A DNA stretch of 64,000 nt from Streptomyces sp. cf386 (lineage in GTDB: Bacteria > Actinomycetota > Actinomycetes > Streptomycetales > Streptomycetaceae), in the NCBI RefSeq assembly GCF_900103585.1, contig NZ_FNHV01000001.1, positions 637,326-701,325 of the forward strand, read 5' to 3'. Shown here piece by piece: positions 1 through 9,330 of the stretch. A model generated the notes under the pieces. That model had not been told where the DNA came from, did not search any database, and saw only the letters and a list, made by a program, of their open reading frames with translations. Numbering within the stretch: position 1 is the stretch's first letter; each line of letters begins with the position of its first letter. The position numbers and the translations under genes are program-made.

Positions 1-2
1 GG

Positions 3-728
3 GTCGACGCCGGGGACCAGGAGCGGGTCTGCGGGTGGATCCGGGACTTCGCGTACGGCGACGGCAGCGGGATCGTCGAGGGGCTGGCCGGAATCGTGGA
101 GTACACAAAGGACCTGGTGGCCCGGCGCCGCGCCGAACCGGCCGACGACCTGGTGTCCGCGCTGCTGGCGGACGGCGGAATGAGCGACGACGAGATCGTC
201 ACCATGTTCTTCCTGCTCATCAACACCGGCATCACTCCGCCCGCCCTGTTCCTCGCCCACGGCGCGCTCGCTCTCCTCGACCACCCCGAGCAGGTCGAGC
301 TGCTGCGCGCCGAGCCGGAGCTGCTGGCCCGCGCGGTTCCCGAACTCCTGCGGTTCGTCACGCTGGTGCGCATCGGCGCCACCCTGTACGCCACCGAGGA
401 CTTCGAGTTCGCCGGTACGCCGCTGAAGAAGGGCGAGGCCGTGGCGGTCGCGCTGTTCGGCGCCGACCACGATCCCGAGGCGTACGAAACGCCCGAACGG
501 CTCGACATCACCCGGGAGTTCGGGCGCGGTGACGGCCATCTCGCCTTCGGGCACGGTCCGCACTACTGCATCGGGGCGGCGCTGGGCCGTGTGGTGACGG
601 GCGTGGTGTTGGAGGAGCTCTTCGTCCGGCGGACGGCGCCCCTCCTGGCCGTGGACCGGGCCGACGTCCGGTTCGGACACTGGCCCGGCGACGGCTTCCA
701 CCTGCTGAGCCTGCCGGTGCGGCTCTGA
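3..728 (+). CDS. Cytochrome P450, C-terminal part (5' end outside window)
   Basis: The reading frame is open from base 3, so only the last 241 residues are visible. The heme-binding loop FGHGPHYCIG is intact, with the Cys codon at 567-569, and the K-helix ExxR reads ELLR. Bacterial P450s of this kind are soluble monooxygenases fed by ferredoxin. The I-helix is odd: where AGxE/DT is expected the protein reads NTGIT, so the usual acidic residue of the proton-relay pair is missing. The stop lies 10 bp from the convergent regulator gene. The family is certain; the substrate cannot be read from sequence. Confidence 0.9.
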   Translation, partial: VDAGDQERVCGWIRDFAYGDGSGIVEGLAGIVEYTKDLVARRRAEPADDLVSALLADGGMSDDEIVTMFFLLINTGITPPALFLAHGALALLDHPEQVELLRAEPELLARAVPELLRFVTLVRIGATLYATEDFEFAGTPLKKGEAVAVALFGADHDPEAYETPERLDITREFGRGDGHLAFGHGPHYCIGAALGRVVTGVVLEELFVRRTAPLLAVDRADVRFGHWPGDGFHLLSLPVRL

Positions 729-738
729 CCGAGCAGGC

Positions 739-3700
739 TCAGCCGGTCCGCTCCCGCAGCAGTCCGAGCGCGGCCTCGCGCAGACCGTCCGGGTCCAGGG
801 CGGCGTACTCGGACACCGCGTCCGCGTAGGCCGCCCGGTCAGCATGCTCGGCGCTCTGGCGGGCGCGGGCCGAGGACATCGTCGGCTGGAAGTTGCGCAG
901 ATAGCGGAAGCCCTCGGCCAGCGCGATCAGCCGTACGCCACGAGCCGAGGCGTCCTGCGCCAGGTCGGCCGTGCCGAGCGCGAGCAGCAGCGCGCCCAGG
1001 ACGGGGAGGTCCGCCGTCGTGCGGGGCGCGGCCGGGGACCGGGTGAGCAGGGTCGTCAGGCGCTCGGGGAGCGCGGTGGCGAGGGGCGCGACGAGGTCGG
1101 TGCGGCCGTGCCGGGCGTGGGCCGTCACGGCCACGGCCTGGAGCTCCAACCGCCAGCCCTCCAGGAGGTGTTCACCGCCGATGACGGGGCTCGTCCCCCT
1201 CCTCATCCGTTCGATGGCCCGGCGCCACAGGCCGAGGCCCGTCTCGACGTCGCCACGGGCGAGCGCGATCTCGGCGCGGGCACCTAGGTCGGGGGCGAAG
1301 GCGTCGGGGGCCATGCCCTCGGGTCTGCGCCGCAGGGTGTGTTCCAGCCGGTGCTCGGCCTCGTCGAGGTCCCCGGTCTGGAGGTGGGCGAGCATCAGTC
1401 CCCAGCCCAGTCCGAGCGAGTCGGTCCGCTCGCCGTACTCCTCCAGGGCCGCCAGCGCGTCCTCCATCGGGCCGATCGCCTCGGCGCCGCGCTCCGTGCG
1501 CAGGCACAGCTCGCCGAGCCGCGACTGCGGCCAGAACCGCAGCATGGGGATGTCCCGGTCACCGAGGGCGTCGAAGGCATCGAGCGTCCGGCGGGCGGCG
1601 TCGAGCGCCCGCTCCGGGTCGTGCGCGCTCTCCCACACATAGCCCGCCGCGCCGTTGGCGAAGCCCGCGAGCAGCGGCTCGTCACTGGCGCACAGCGCTT
1701 GAAGCTTCTTGTGGTCGGCGGTCGCGAGGATCTCCGGCAGGGTGCACAGCACCGTCGACAGGGCCCGGACCAGGGTGTCGGGCGGAGTGGACGGCAGTCG
1801 CCGCAGGGTCGCGAGGGGGCGTACGGCGCAGGTGCCGAGGGCGAGGACGAGGGTGCACGTCACCATGGCGAGGGCGGTGCGGGTCGGCTCGACGTACGCC
1901 GGGCCGGGCCGGTGGTGCGAGAGCAGCCGGGCGGTGTCCTCGGCGAGGGCCATCAGCCGGGTGTAGTTGGCCTCGGTGGCCCACAGGGAGCCCAGAACGG
2001 CGGCCACCGCGGCGACGGTGTCGGCGTCGTCGCGGGCGAGGGCGAGCCGCAGCGCCTGGACCAGGTTGTCCTGCTCGGCGCGGATCAGCCGCCAGGAGGG
2101 AATCGGGTCGGGCCCGAAGGGCGCGTCGTGATGCGTGGCCCCGAACTCCCGCGCCCAGCCCAGGAACCGGTCGGCGACCAGGTCCTCCTCCCCTGCCCGT
2201 TCCCGGTGGGCGGCGGCGAACTCCCGTACGGTCTCCAGCATCCGGAAGCGCGTGCCGTGCGCGGTGTCGGTCACCTTCAGCAGGGACTGATCGACGAGGT
2301 CCTCCAGCACGTCCAGGACGTCGTGACCGCCGACGATGTGCTCGGCGGCGGCCCCGGTGAAGCCGCCGGGGAGGACCGACAGGGCGCGCAGAGCCGCCTG
2401 GCCCTGCGGTGCGAGGAGGTTCCAGCTCCAGTCGACGACGGCGTGCAGGGTGCGGTGCCGCTGCGGTGCGTCCCGCGGTCCGCCGCGCAGCAGGGCGAAG
2501 CGGTCCTCCAGGCGGCGGGCGATCTCGGCCACCGACATCACCCGTACCCGGGCGGCGGCCAGCTCGGTGGCGAGCGGCAGCCCGTCGAGGCGGCGGCACA
2601 GGTGGGCCACGGCGTCGGCGGGCAGCTCGGCGTCGGGGCGGGCGGCGCGGGCCCGCTGTTCGAACAGCTCGACGGTGGTGGCCGGGTCCAGCTCGGGCAG
2701 CGGGTGGACGACCTCCGAGGACAGGCCGAGCGGGGCGCGGCTGGTGGTGAGGACGCTGACGTGCCGGGTCATCGACACCAGCGCCTGGACGAGGTCGGCG
2801 ACGCCGGAGACGACCTGCTCGCAGTTGTCGAGGACGAGCAGCGCCGGCCCGGGGCCGAGGGCGCCCACGATGCCGGCGAGCGCTTCGGCCGGGGCTCCGG
2901 GCCCGCCGGACGACGCGCGCAGGCTCTCGCCGACGCCCAGAGCGGAGGCGACCTCGCCCGCGACATCGGCGTCCCGGCCGACCCCGGCGAGCGGCACCAG
3001 CTGCACGACCCGGTGCTCGGCGTCGCGCGCCACGGCACTCGCGAGCCGCGTCTTGCCGAGGCCGCCCGGCCCGACGATCGAGGTGACCCGCGAGCTGTGG
3101 ATCAACCGGGTGACGGCGATGACGTCGGCCTCCCGCCCGAGCAGCGGGTTCGGCTCGTGCGGCACCCCGCGCCGCACCACCGGCGCCTGACCGCGCAGCA
3201 GCTCCTGGTGCAGCTCCTGCAGGGCGGGGCCCGGATCGGTACCGAGTTCGTCGCGCAGCCGGCGCCGGTAGCCGTCGTACGTCGCCAGCGCGGTCGCCGC
3301 ACCGGCGGTGGCCGCCTGACAGTGCATCAGCTCCAGCAGCGACTCCTCGTCGAGGGGATGGGCTGCCATCAGCTCGCCGAGCGGCCCCATCGCCTCCTCC
3401 CGCCGCCCGGAACGCGCCAGCGAGAGCGCCCGCAGGCGCGCCAACGCCCGGTGTGCGGCGCCGAGTTCGAGGCGCAGTGCCGCCAGCGGATCGTCGAGGG
3501 GGCCGCCTTCCGCCGGGCCGCCGTCCCACAGCGTGAGCCCCGCCTCGGCCTCGGCGACCGCGCCGTGGTGGTCCCCGGCCCGAGCCTTCTCGGTGCTCGC
3601 GGCGGCGTGCAGCTGGACGGCCCAGGCGTCCACCTGGTCCTCGCGCAGGGCGATGCGGTAGCCGGTGGGTGTGCTCGCGATGGCGTCGCCGCCGAGCAGC

Positions 3701-3906
3701 GACCGGGCCCGCGAGACCAGGATCTGCAGGGCCTTGGTCGGGTTCTCGGGCTGCTCGTCCGGCCACAGCCCGGCCACGAGCCGCCCTGTGCCGCATCCCG
3801 CCCGCGGCTCCCCGGCCAGCAGCGCGAGCAGGGCGCGCAGGCGGGGCGCGGTGATCTCCTTGCCCCGGTGGGAGACGGTGGTCAGCAGCGTCAACTCGAT
3901 GGTCAC
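739..3906 (-). CDS. AfsR/SARP-type regulator with BTAD, NB-ARC ATPase and C-terminal helical repeats
   Basis: The protein has 1055 residues and a GTG start. Residues 1-95 resemble an OmpR-like winged-helix DNA-binding domain, 95-240 a bacterial transcriptional activator (BTAD) domain, and about 250-560 an NB-ARC ATPase. The Walker A is GPGGLGKT near residue 280 and the Walker B-like LLVLDN near 355. The remaining half is Ala/Leu-rich and helical, as expected for TPR-like sensor repeats. Large SARPs of this design (AfsR is the model) activate secondary-metabolism or developmental genes, with ATP-dependent control. It converges on the P450 gene, but the regulated target is unknown. Confidence 0.9.
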   Translation of the reverse strand: MTIELTLLTTVSHRGKEITAPRLRALLALLAGEPRAGCGTGRLVAGLWPDEQPENPTKALQILVSRARSLLGGDAIASTPTGYRIALREDQVDAWAVQLHAAASTEKARAGDHHGAVAEAEAGLTLWDGGPAEGGPLDDPLAALRLELGAAHRALARLRALSLARSGRREEAMGPLGELMAAHPLDEESLLELMHCQAATAGAATALATYDGYRRRLRDELGTDPGPALQELHQELLRGQAPVVRRGVPHEPNPLLGREADVIAVTRLIHSSRVTSIVGPGGLGKTRLASAVARDAEHRVVQLVPLAGVGRDADVAGEVASALGVGESLRASSGGPGAPAEALAGIVGALGPGPALLVLDNCEQVVSGVADLVQALVSMTRHVSVLTTSRAPLGLSSEVVHPLPELDPATTVELFEQRARAARPDAELPADAVAHLCRRLDGLPLATELAAARVRVMSVAEIARRLEDRFALLRGGPRDAPQRHRTLHAVVDWSWNLLAPQGQAALRALSVLPGGFTGAAAEHIVGGHDVLDVLEDLVDQSLLKVTDTAHGTRFRMLETVREFAAAHRERAGEEDLVADRFLGWAREFGATHHDAPFGPDPIPSWRLIRAEQDNLVQALRLALARDDADTVAAVAAVLGSLWATEANYTRLMALAEDTARLLSHHRPGPAYVEPTRTALAMVTCTLVLALGTCAVRPLATLRRLPSTPPDTLVRALSTVLCTLPEILATADHKKLQALCASDEPLLAGFANGAAGYVWESAHDPERALDAARRTLDAFDALGDRDIPMLRFWPQSRLGELCLRTERGAEAIGPMEDALAALEEYGERTDSLGLGWGLMLAHLQTGDLDEAEHRLEHTLRRRPEGMAPDAFAPDLGARAEIALARGDVETGLGLWRRAIERMRRGTSPVIGGEHLLEGWRLELQAVAVTAHARHGRTDLVAPLATALPERLTTLLTRSPAAPRTTADLPVLGALLLALGTADLAQDASARGVRLIALAEGFRYLRNFQPTMSSARARQSAEHADRAAYADAVSEYAALDPDGLREAALGLLRERTG

Positions 3907-3983
3907 CTCAGCAGATTAGTCAGAACGGGTGGTCACAGCGGGTGCAACCCTGTCGCAACGTTTCCCGTGCTGTGCTTGCCGCC

Positions 3984-4361
3984 ATGGACGAGGAGACCCC
4001 GCTGTTCGAGGAGACCCCACGCGTCGAGCTCACTCCCGCGGCCGAGGACCTGCTGCGCCGTCTGCACGCGACGCACGGCCCGCTGATGTTCCATCAGTCC
4101 GGTGGCTGCTGCGACGGCAGCGCGCCGATGTGCTACCCGGAGGGTGAATTCCGCACGGGCGGATCGGACGTGCTGCTCGCGGAGCTGGTCGTCGAGGGGG
4201 TGACGGAGCCGGTGACGTTCTGGATGTCGCGCAGCCAGTACGAGGCGTGGAGCCACACCCGGCTGATCGTCGACGTCGTCGAGGGCCGGGGCAGCGGCTT
4301 CTCGCTGGAGGCGCCCGAGGGGGTGCGTTTCCTCACCCGTTCGCGGGTCGTCGGCGCCTAG
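3984..4361 (+). CDS. DUF779 domain protein
   Basis: This small soluble protein of 125 residues contains SGGCCDGSAPMCY near its centre, the cysteine-rich signature of DUF779. The ATG at 3984 was chosen because the segment upstream has no initiation signal and the domain begins soon after this Met. DUF779 genes often sit beside aldehyde dehydrogenase genes in actinobacteria and proteobacteria; none is adjacent here. The biochemical role is not established. The paired cysteines could bind a metal, but this is inference. Confidence 0.82.
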   Translation: MDEETPLFEETPRVELTPAAEDLLRRLHATHGPLMFHQSGGCCDGSAPMCYPEGEFRTGGSDVLLAELVVEGVTEPVTFWMSRSQYEAWSHTRLIVDVVEGRGSGFSLEAPEGVRFLTRSRVVGA

Positions 4362-4437
4362 AAGCCCCGCAGGTCATCGCGGTCTGGTGCACTTCCCCTG
4401 AGTCCTGGGACATTTGACGCGACATCAGGGGGGAAAT

Positions 4438-5676
4438 GTGACACGTCATCGGAAACGGTTCGGAACGACCAGAGCGGCTCTCGCTCTGCTCACCGCACTC
4501 AGCGCGCTGGCCGGTGCGACCCTGGTGGGGGCCGCACCGGCCGGCGCCGTGCAGCGGGGCTCCGAGATCGCGCCGGGCGTCCGGTACGAGGAGTTCGACA
4601 TCGCGGCCCTGAAGGGCCCGGCACACGCCCATGTGCTCACCGTCGACCTGCGCGATCCACGGGTACGGCTCGACCTGCTGCACCCGGGAGCGGTGGCGGC
4701 GCGGGCCACGGTCTCGCAGCAGGCGACCGGGCTGGGTGCCGTCGCGGGGGTGAACGGCGACTTCTTCAACATCAGCGAGACCCAGCACCCGGGCGTCGAG
4801 GCGACCGGCGCGAGCGTGGGACCGGCGATCGCGCGCGGGCGGGCACTCAAGGCGGCGGTGCCGAACGGCCAGCGGTTCGGCCCGGCCCTGCCGCCCGGCA
4901 CGAGCACCGAGGACGTGTTCGGCGTGGGCGTCGACCGCCGGGCCCGGCTCGACGACCTGAGCCTCGACGGCTCGATCCGTACGCCCGAGGGCCGGCTGCC
5001 GCTGCGCGGGCTCAACCAGTACGCGCTGCCGGTGAACTCCATCGGGGCGTTCACGTCCAAGTGGGGCGGCGTCTCCCGGGTGCGCGCGACCTGCGGCACC
5101 GACACGGACCGGGCGGCTCCGTGCAGCACCGACACCTACGAGGTGACGGTGCGCCGAGGCCGGGTCGTCTCGACCGCCGACACCCCGGGCAGCGGGGCGA
5201 TCGCCCCGGACACGACCGTCCTCGTGGGCCGGGAGGCGGGGGCGCAGCAATTGCGGAAGTTGTCCGCGGGCGAGCGGGTGAAGGTACGGCACCGGCTGGT
5301 GGCGTCGGCGTCCCGATTCCCGTACCGCTTCGCCCTCGGCGGCTACCCCGTGCTCGACGACGGACGGCCGCTGCCCGGCCTGGACGACAGGGCCTCGGCC
5401 GTGCGCACCGCGGTGGGCATCGCGGACCGCGGACGGCGCGTCGTCCTGCTCGCGCTGGACGGCGCACCCGAGTACCGCACCGGTCTGACGATCGCGGAGG
5501 TGGCGTCCTTCATGCGGGAGCTGGGCTTGGTGGACGCCTTCAGCCTGGACGGCGGCGGTTCGTCGACGCTGGTCGTCCGAGAGCCGGGAGAGGCGACGGT
5601 GTCCGTACGGAACCGCCCGTCCGACGGGCGGGAACGCCCCGTCCCCAACGGCATCGGGGTCTTCTCGACCCGGTGA
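4438..5676 (+). CDS. Secreted phosphodiester glycosidase (NAGPA-like) family protein
   Basis: The start is GTG at 4438, with AGGGGGG just upstream; a TTG 24 bases earlier is less likely. Residues 1-37 form a signal peptide: a basic start, a hydrophobic core, and a cleavable end near APAGA. The mature protein carries GVNGDFFN near residue 104 and SLDGGGSST near 369, motifs of the NAGPA/DUF2233 phosphodiester glycosidase family. Family members cleave sugar phosphodiesters at the cell surface, and many bacterial ones are linked to wall or exopolysaccharide metabolism. The substrate is unknown. The gene ends 15 bp from a convergent small gene. Confidence 0.85.
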   Translation: MTRHRKRFGTTRAALALLTALSALAGATLVGAAPAGAVQRGSEIAPGVRYEEFDIAALKGPAHAHVLTVDLRDPRVRLDLLHPGAVAARATVSQQATGLGAVAGVNGDFFNISETQHPGVEATGASVGPAIARGRALKAAVPNGQRFGPALPPGTSTEDVFGVGVDRRARLDDLSLDGSIRTPEGRLPLRGLNQYALPVNSIGAFTSKWGGVSRVRATCGTDTDRAAPCSTDTYEVTVRRGRVVSTADTPGSGAIAPDTTVLVGREAGAQQLRKLSAGERVKVRHRLVASASRFPYRFALGGYPVLDDGRPLPGLDDRASAVRTAVGIADRGRRVVLLALDGAPEYRTGLTIAEVASFMRELGLVDAFSLDGGGSSTLVVREPGEATVSVRNRPSDGRERPVPNGIGVFSTR

Positions 5677-5691
5677 CGGTCATGTTCACGG

Positions 5692-5886
5692 TCATGGTCT
5701 GAGGCTGCTGACGATGTCCGCCGTGGCCGTCAGACCGCTGTTGATGGTGGGCGCCATGCTGGTGCTGGCCAGGTAGAAGCCGAGCAGCAGGCACACGATG
5801 GCATGGGTGATCTTCAGTCCGCCGTTGCGGACGAAGATCACCGCCAGGACGAACAGCAGCAACACCACAGAGATGGAAATGGCCAT
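5692..5886 (-). CDS. Small two-helix membrane protein, unknown function
   Basis: The 64-residue protein starts at ATG 5886 because a strong GGAGGAGG lies immediately upstream; an in-frame Met 12 codons earlier lacks such a site. The sequence begins MAISISVVLLLFVLAVIFV, a clear transmembrane helix. A second hydrophobic stretch near residues 29-45 is followed by a Ser/Thr-rich tail. I recognise the type as a conserved Streptomyces hypothetical but know no function. It stands alone between the convergent glycosidase gene and the phosphodiesterase gene upstream. Confidence 0.75.
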   Translation of the reverse strand: MAISISVVLLLFVLAVIFVRNGGLKITHAIVCLLLGFYLASTSMAPTINSGLTATADIVSSLRP

Positions 5887-6009
5887 CGACAACCTCCTCC
5901 GCCACGCCATGTCCCGGTTCACGGCGTTCGGCCGTAAGTGTGGCGTAGCGGAGGGTTCGTCCGGGCGGCTGACCTGTCCTCCGAACGTGTGGTGTCCCTC
6001 AGGGTGGCG

Positions 6010-6873
6010 CTAGACCGCCCGGTGGGCGTCGAGGAAGGCCTCCAGACCGGCGAGGTCGTCGGTGTTGAGGAAGTCGACGTCGGCGGCGAGCAGCTCGCCC
6101 CACAGGGCGTCCCGGGCGGGTCCGGCCACGTCCGGCGTCGCCCAGAAGCGCACCTTCTGGCCACGGGAGTGGGCCGACCGGACGATGCCGCGCAGCTTCT
6201 GCCGTTCGGCGTCCGGGAAGGCCCCGACGCCGAGCCAGGTGAAGTTGAGCGTCCAGTTGTCGCTGATGAGCGGGACGAAGGAGGCGGGGGCGGAGCTGCC
6301 GAGGTCGGCCAGGCGGCCGTCGTAGAAGGCCCGGCGGACGGTCTGGGCCTCCATCGGCACACGGGCGGCGCGGTCACCGGAGATCACGGCGGTGACCGGG
6401 CCCGGGAACACCCGGCCGTGGGCGTAGGTCGTGAACAGGTGCCTGTACCGCTTGAGGTGCTTGTCGAGTTCGAGATACGTCGACGAGCCCTCGGTCTTGA
6501 TGTCGATGAGCAGCTGGATCGGCCGGCGGTAACCCCGGTGGACAGAGCCGTGGTTGGCCCGGACGCGGGCGGCCAGCGGGTCGAGGTAGAGGGACTCCAG
6601 GGTGCGGCCGGGGTCGAGGTCCTCGGGGTCGTGGGCGACGAGGAGCTGGTCGCCGACCAGGTAGATGTCGGCTTCGAGGCTGCCGAAGCGGTGGTCGAGG
6701 GCGTCGAGGAGCGGACGCGGGTGCTCGTAGTCGTTGTGGGCGTGCGCCCGCCACAACGGACGTGGGCGGTGCTTCTGTTCGCCGGCCAGCGCGCTGGTGG
6801 CGGGCAGGGCGACGGCGCCCGCGAGGGCGGCACCGAGGGTCGTGAGGGCTCTGCGACGAGTGGTGAGGGCCAT
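6010..6873 (-). CDS. Secreted PI-PLC/glycerophosphodiester phosphodiesterase-like protein
   Basis: The protein has 287 residues. The N-terminus has a twin-arginine-like signal (TTRRRALTTLG followed by an Ala-rich core ending SALA). The mature part begins with AHAHNDYEH, and EADIYLVGDQLLVAHD follows, giving the His and acidic residues of the TIM-barrel PLC/GDPD superfamily. Such enzymes hydrolyse glycerophosphodiesters or phosphoinositides outside the membrane. The sequence resembles the AIM6-like subgroup annotated as PI-PLC/GDPD family. The natural substrate is not deducible. The gene appears monocistronic. Confidence 0.85.
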   Translation of the reverse strand: MALTTRRRALTTLGAALAGAVALPATSALAGEQKHRPRPLWRAHAHNDYEHPRPLLDALDHRFGSLEADIYLVGDQLLVAHDPEDLDPGRTLESLYLDPLAARVRANHGSVHRGYRRPIQLLIDIKTEGSSTYLELDKHLKRYRHLFTTYAHGRVFPGPVTAVISGDRAARVPMEAQTVRRAFYDGRLADLGSSAPASFVPLISDNWTLNFTWLGVGAFPDAERQKLRGIVRSAHSRGQKVRFWATPDVAGPARDALWGELLAADVDFLNTDDLAGLEAFLDAHRAV

Positions 6874-7013
6874 GCTCTGCCTCCCTGACAGGGCGTTTTC
6901 GGACGTGGGGAACCGCTGCGAGTATGCGATTCCGCGGGCCCAAACAGCAGAGCTGAGCGGCGAGTTGGCCTGACTGCCGCCCTGTGTTCACTTCATCGGT
7001 GCAGAGCACACGA

Positions 7014-7043
7014 AAAAGCCCGCCCCAGGTCGGGCGGGCTTTT
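7014..7043. terminator. Bidirectional rho-independent-type terminator
   Basis: A perfect 11-bp inverted repeat, AAAAGCCCGCC / GGCGGGCTTTT, encloses an 8-base loop. A-tracts on one side and T-tracts on the other allow it to work in both directions. It lies just downstream of the leftward acyl-CoA dehydrogenase operon. Confidence 0.85.
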
Positions 7044-7066
7044 CGCGGGGTTCGCTCAGGTGTCCG

Positions 7067-8152
7067 TCAGGGGGCGCCGAGGTCGACGAGTTCGGCCAGT
7101 GCCTCGCGGTGGGCGCCCGCGGTGCCGTAGGCGATCGAATCGGCCTTCGCCCGCTTCAGGTACAGGTGCACCGGGTGCTCCCAGGTCATCCCGAGACCGC
7201 CGTGCAACTGCAGGGCCTCCTCGGCGGCGTGCACGGCGACGGGCGCCGCGTAGGCCTGGGCGACGGCGACCGCCACGTCGACGTCCTCGCCGGTCGCGAG
7301 CGCGTCGGCGGCGTTACGGGCCGCCGCGCGCAGGTTGACGACCTCCAGCCACAACTGGGCGAGGCGGTGCTTGAGGGCCTGGAAGCCGCCGACGGGACGG
7401 TTGAACTGCTTGCGGTCCTTCAGATACCGGACCGTCTCGGTCAACGTCCAGTCGGCAAGCCCGAGTTGCTCGGAGGCGAGCAGTCCGGCACCGGCGCGCA
7501 GGGCGCGGCGTACGGCGGACTCGGCGTCCCCCAGCAGACGGCCGGGCGCCCCGTCGAGGCGCACCGTGGCCACCGGCCGGGTCAGGTCCAGGGACGGCTG
7601 CGGGGTGACGGTCACGGCGTCGGCGTCCACCGCGTACAGACCGCCGTCGTCGGCGGGCACGAGCAGCACATCGGCGGCGGACGCGTCCGCGATGCCGGTC
7701 AACTCCCCGTGCAGGGCACCGCCTTCATGCCGTACGGCCTTGTAGGCGCCGCCGGGAGCGACGTTCAGGGCGACGGCGAGGGCGCCGATCTTCCGCCCCG
7801 ACGCCAGCTCGGCGAGCAGACCCGCGTCGCTCTCGCAGCCGAGCAGTGCCTCGGTGGCCACGACAGCGCTGGTCAGATACGGCACGGGAGCGACCGCGCG
7901 CCCCAACTCCTCCAGCACGACGGCGACTTCGCGGTGCGTGGCACCCTGGCCGCCCTGCGCCTCCGGCACCAGGAGCCCGGCGAGGCCCATGCCGTCGGCG
8001 AGCGCCTTCCAGGCCGCGAGGTCGTGCGGGGCGTCCGACTCGGTGCGGGCGATGACGCCGGGCGCGTCGCAGTGGTCGGCGAGCAGGTCCCGTACGGCGG
8101 CGCGGAGCGCCTCTTCCTCCTCCGAGTACAGCAGGTCGGGCTGTGTGCTCAT
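7067..8152 (-). CDS. Acyl-CoA dehydrogenase family protein, second subunit of a coupled pair
   Basis: The 361-residue protein starts MSTQPDLLYSEEEE at 8152; its ATG overlaps the stop of the upstream dehydrogenase by ATGA. The C-terminal motif LHGGLGMTWEHPVHLYLKRA is typical of actinobacterial FadE-like subunits that lack the standard catalytic Glu context. Pairs of unlike acyl-CoA dehydrogenases encoded side by side often form alpha2beta2 FAD enzymes acting on bulky acyl-CoAs such as steroid side chains. That assembly is inferred here from the overlap and the complementary motifs. The substrate is unknown. Confidence 0.9.
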   Translation of the reverse strand: MSTQPDLLYSEEEEALRAAVRDLLADHCDAPGVIARTESDAPHDLAAWKALADGMGLAGLLVPEAQGGQGATHREVAVVLEELGRAVAPVPYLTSAVVATEALLGCESDAGLLAELASGRKIGALAVALNVAPGGAYKAVRHEGGALHGELTGIADASAADVLLVPADDGGLYAVDADAVTVTPQPSLDLTRPVATVRLDGAPGRLLGDAESAVRRALRAGAGLLASEQLGLADWTLTETVRYLKDRKQFNRPVGGFQALKHRLAQLWLEVVNLRAAARNAADALATGEDVDVAVAVAQAYAAPVAVHAAEEALQLHGGLGMTWEHPVHLYLKRAKADSIAYGTAGAHREALAELVDLGAP

Positions 8153-9330
8153 CGGGCCAGGTCCTTCCAGGCGACGTCCTTGTCGGTGCGCGGCTCGGAC
8201 GGCAGGCCCAGGACGCGCTCGGCGACGATGTTCAGCAGGACCTCGGTGGTCCCGCCCTCGATGCTGTTGCCCTTGGAGCGGAGGTAGCGGTAGCCGGCGT
8301 CGCGGCCGACGAAGTCCACCAGCTCGGGGCGGCGCATGGTCCAGTCGTCGTACAACAGGCCTTCTTCGCCCCGGAGTTCGACCTCCAGGCCGCTGATCTC
8401 CTGGTTGAGGCGGGCGAAGGCGAGCTTCATGCCGGCGCCCTCGGGGCCGGGCTGGCCTGCGACGAGCTGCTGGCGCAGCCGCTCCGCGGTGAGGCGGGAG
8501 ACCTCGGACTCCACCCACAGCTTCAGCAGCCGCTGGTGCAGGTCGTGGGTGCGCAGCTCGGGCCGCTCGCGCCAGGTCTTGGTGATCGGGCCGATCATGC
8601 CGCCCTCGCGGGGCAGTCGCATGCCGCCGATGGCGACACGCTCGTTGTTCAGCGTGGTCTGCGCGACCTTCCAGCCGTCGCCGATCTCGCCGAGGCGACG
8701 GGAGTCCGGGATGCGGACGTGGGTCAGGAACACCTCATTGAACTCGGCCTCGCCGGTGATCTGGCGCAGCGGCCGGACCTCGACGCCGGGGTCGGTCATG
8801 TCGCAGAGGAAGTACGTGATGCCCGCGTGCTTGGGCACGCCCGGGTCGGTGCGGGCGATGAGGATGGCCCAGCGGGCGACGTGGGCGCTGGACGTCCAGA
8901 CCTTCTGCCCGTTGACGACCCAGTCGTCACCTTCCTTGACCGCCCGCGTCCCGAGCGCTGCCAGGTCCGATCCGGCGCCGGGCTCACTGAAGAGCTGGCA
9001 CCAGACCTCCTCGCCGGTCCACAGGGGCCGCAGGAACCGCTGCTTCTGCTCCTCGGTGCCGTACTTGAGGATCGTCGGCGCGGCCATGCCCAGCCCGATA
9101 CCGATGCGCCGGGGATCGTTGTCCGGGGCGCCCGCGGCCTCCCACTCGGCGTCCACGACGACCTGGAGGGAGCGGGGCGCACCGAGCCCGCCGAGGCCCT
9201 CGGGGTAGTGCACCCATGCCAGACCCGCATCGAAGCGGGCGCGCAGGAAGTCAAGGCGCTCGGTGGTGGCCGGCGGGTGGGCGGCCAGCAACTCCGCTGT
9301 GCGGCGGCGCAGTTCGGCGGCGTCGGTCAT
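8149..9330 (-). CDS. Acyl-CoA dehydrogenase, first subunit of a coupled pair
   Basis: The 393-residue flavoprotein has WCQLFSEPGAGSDLA (substrate/FAD binding) and WVVNGQKVWTSSAH in the middle domain, and near the C-terminus IEGGTTEVLLNIVAERVLGL, the usual position of the catalytic Glu loop. It oxidises an acyl-CoA to the enoyl-CoA, passing electrons to ETF. Its ATG overlaps the stop of the quinone oxidoreductase gene, and its own stop overlaps the next dehydrogenase, so all three are translated as one coupled set. It probably forms a heteromer with the downstream product. Confidence 0.92.
   Translation of the reverse strand: MTDAAELRRRTAELLAAHPPATTERLDFLRARFDAGLAWVHYPEGLGGLGAPRSLQVVVDAEWEAAGAPDNDPRRIGIGLGMAAPTILKYGTEEQKQRFLRPLWTGEEVWCQLFSEPGAGSDLAALGTRAVKEGDDWVVNGQKVWTSSAHVARWAILIARTDPGVPKHAGITYFLCDMTDPGVEVRPLRQITGEAEFNEVFLTHVRIPDSRRLGEIGDGWKVAQTTLNNERVAIGGMRLPREGGMIGPITKTWRERPELRTHDLHQRLLKLWVESEVSRLTAERLRQQLVAGQPGPEGAGMKLAFARLNQEISGLEVELRGEEGLLYDDWTMRRPELVDFVGRDAGYRYLRSKGNSIEGGTTEVLLNIVAERVLGLPSEPRTDKDVAWKDLAR

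Noticed and set aside
1339..4086. Long rightward reading frame opposite the AfsR-like gene
   Set aside because: It mirrors the high-GC codon pattern of the real gene, has no domain, and lacks a ribosome site. The same applies to long antisense frames at 11014-13632, 34306-36888 and 54393-56861.
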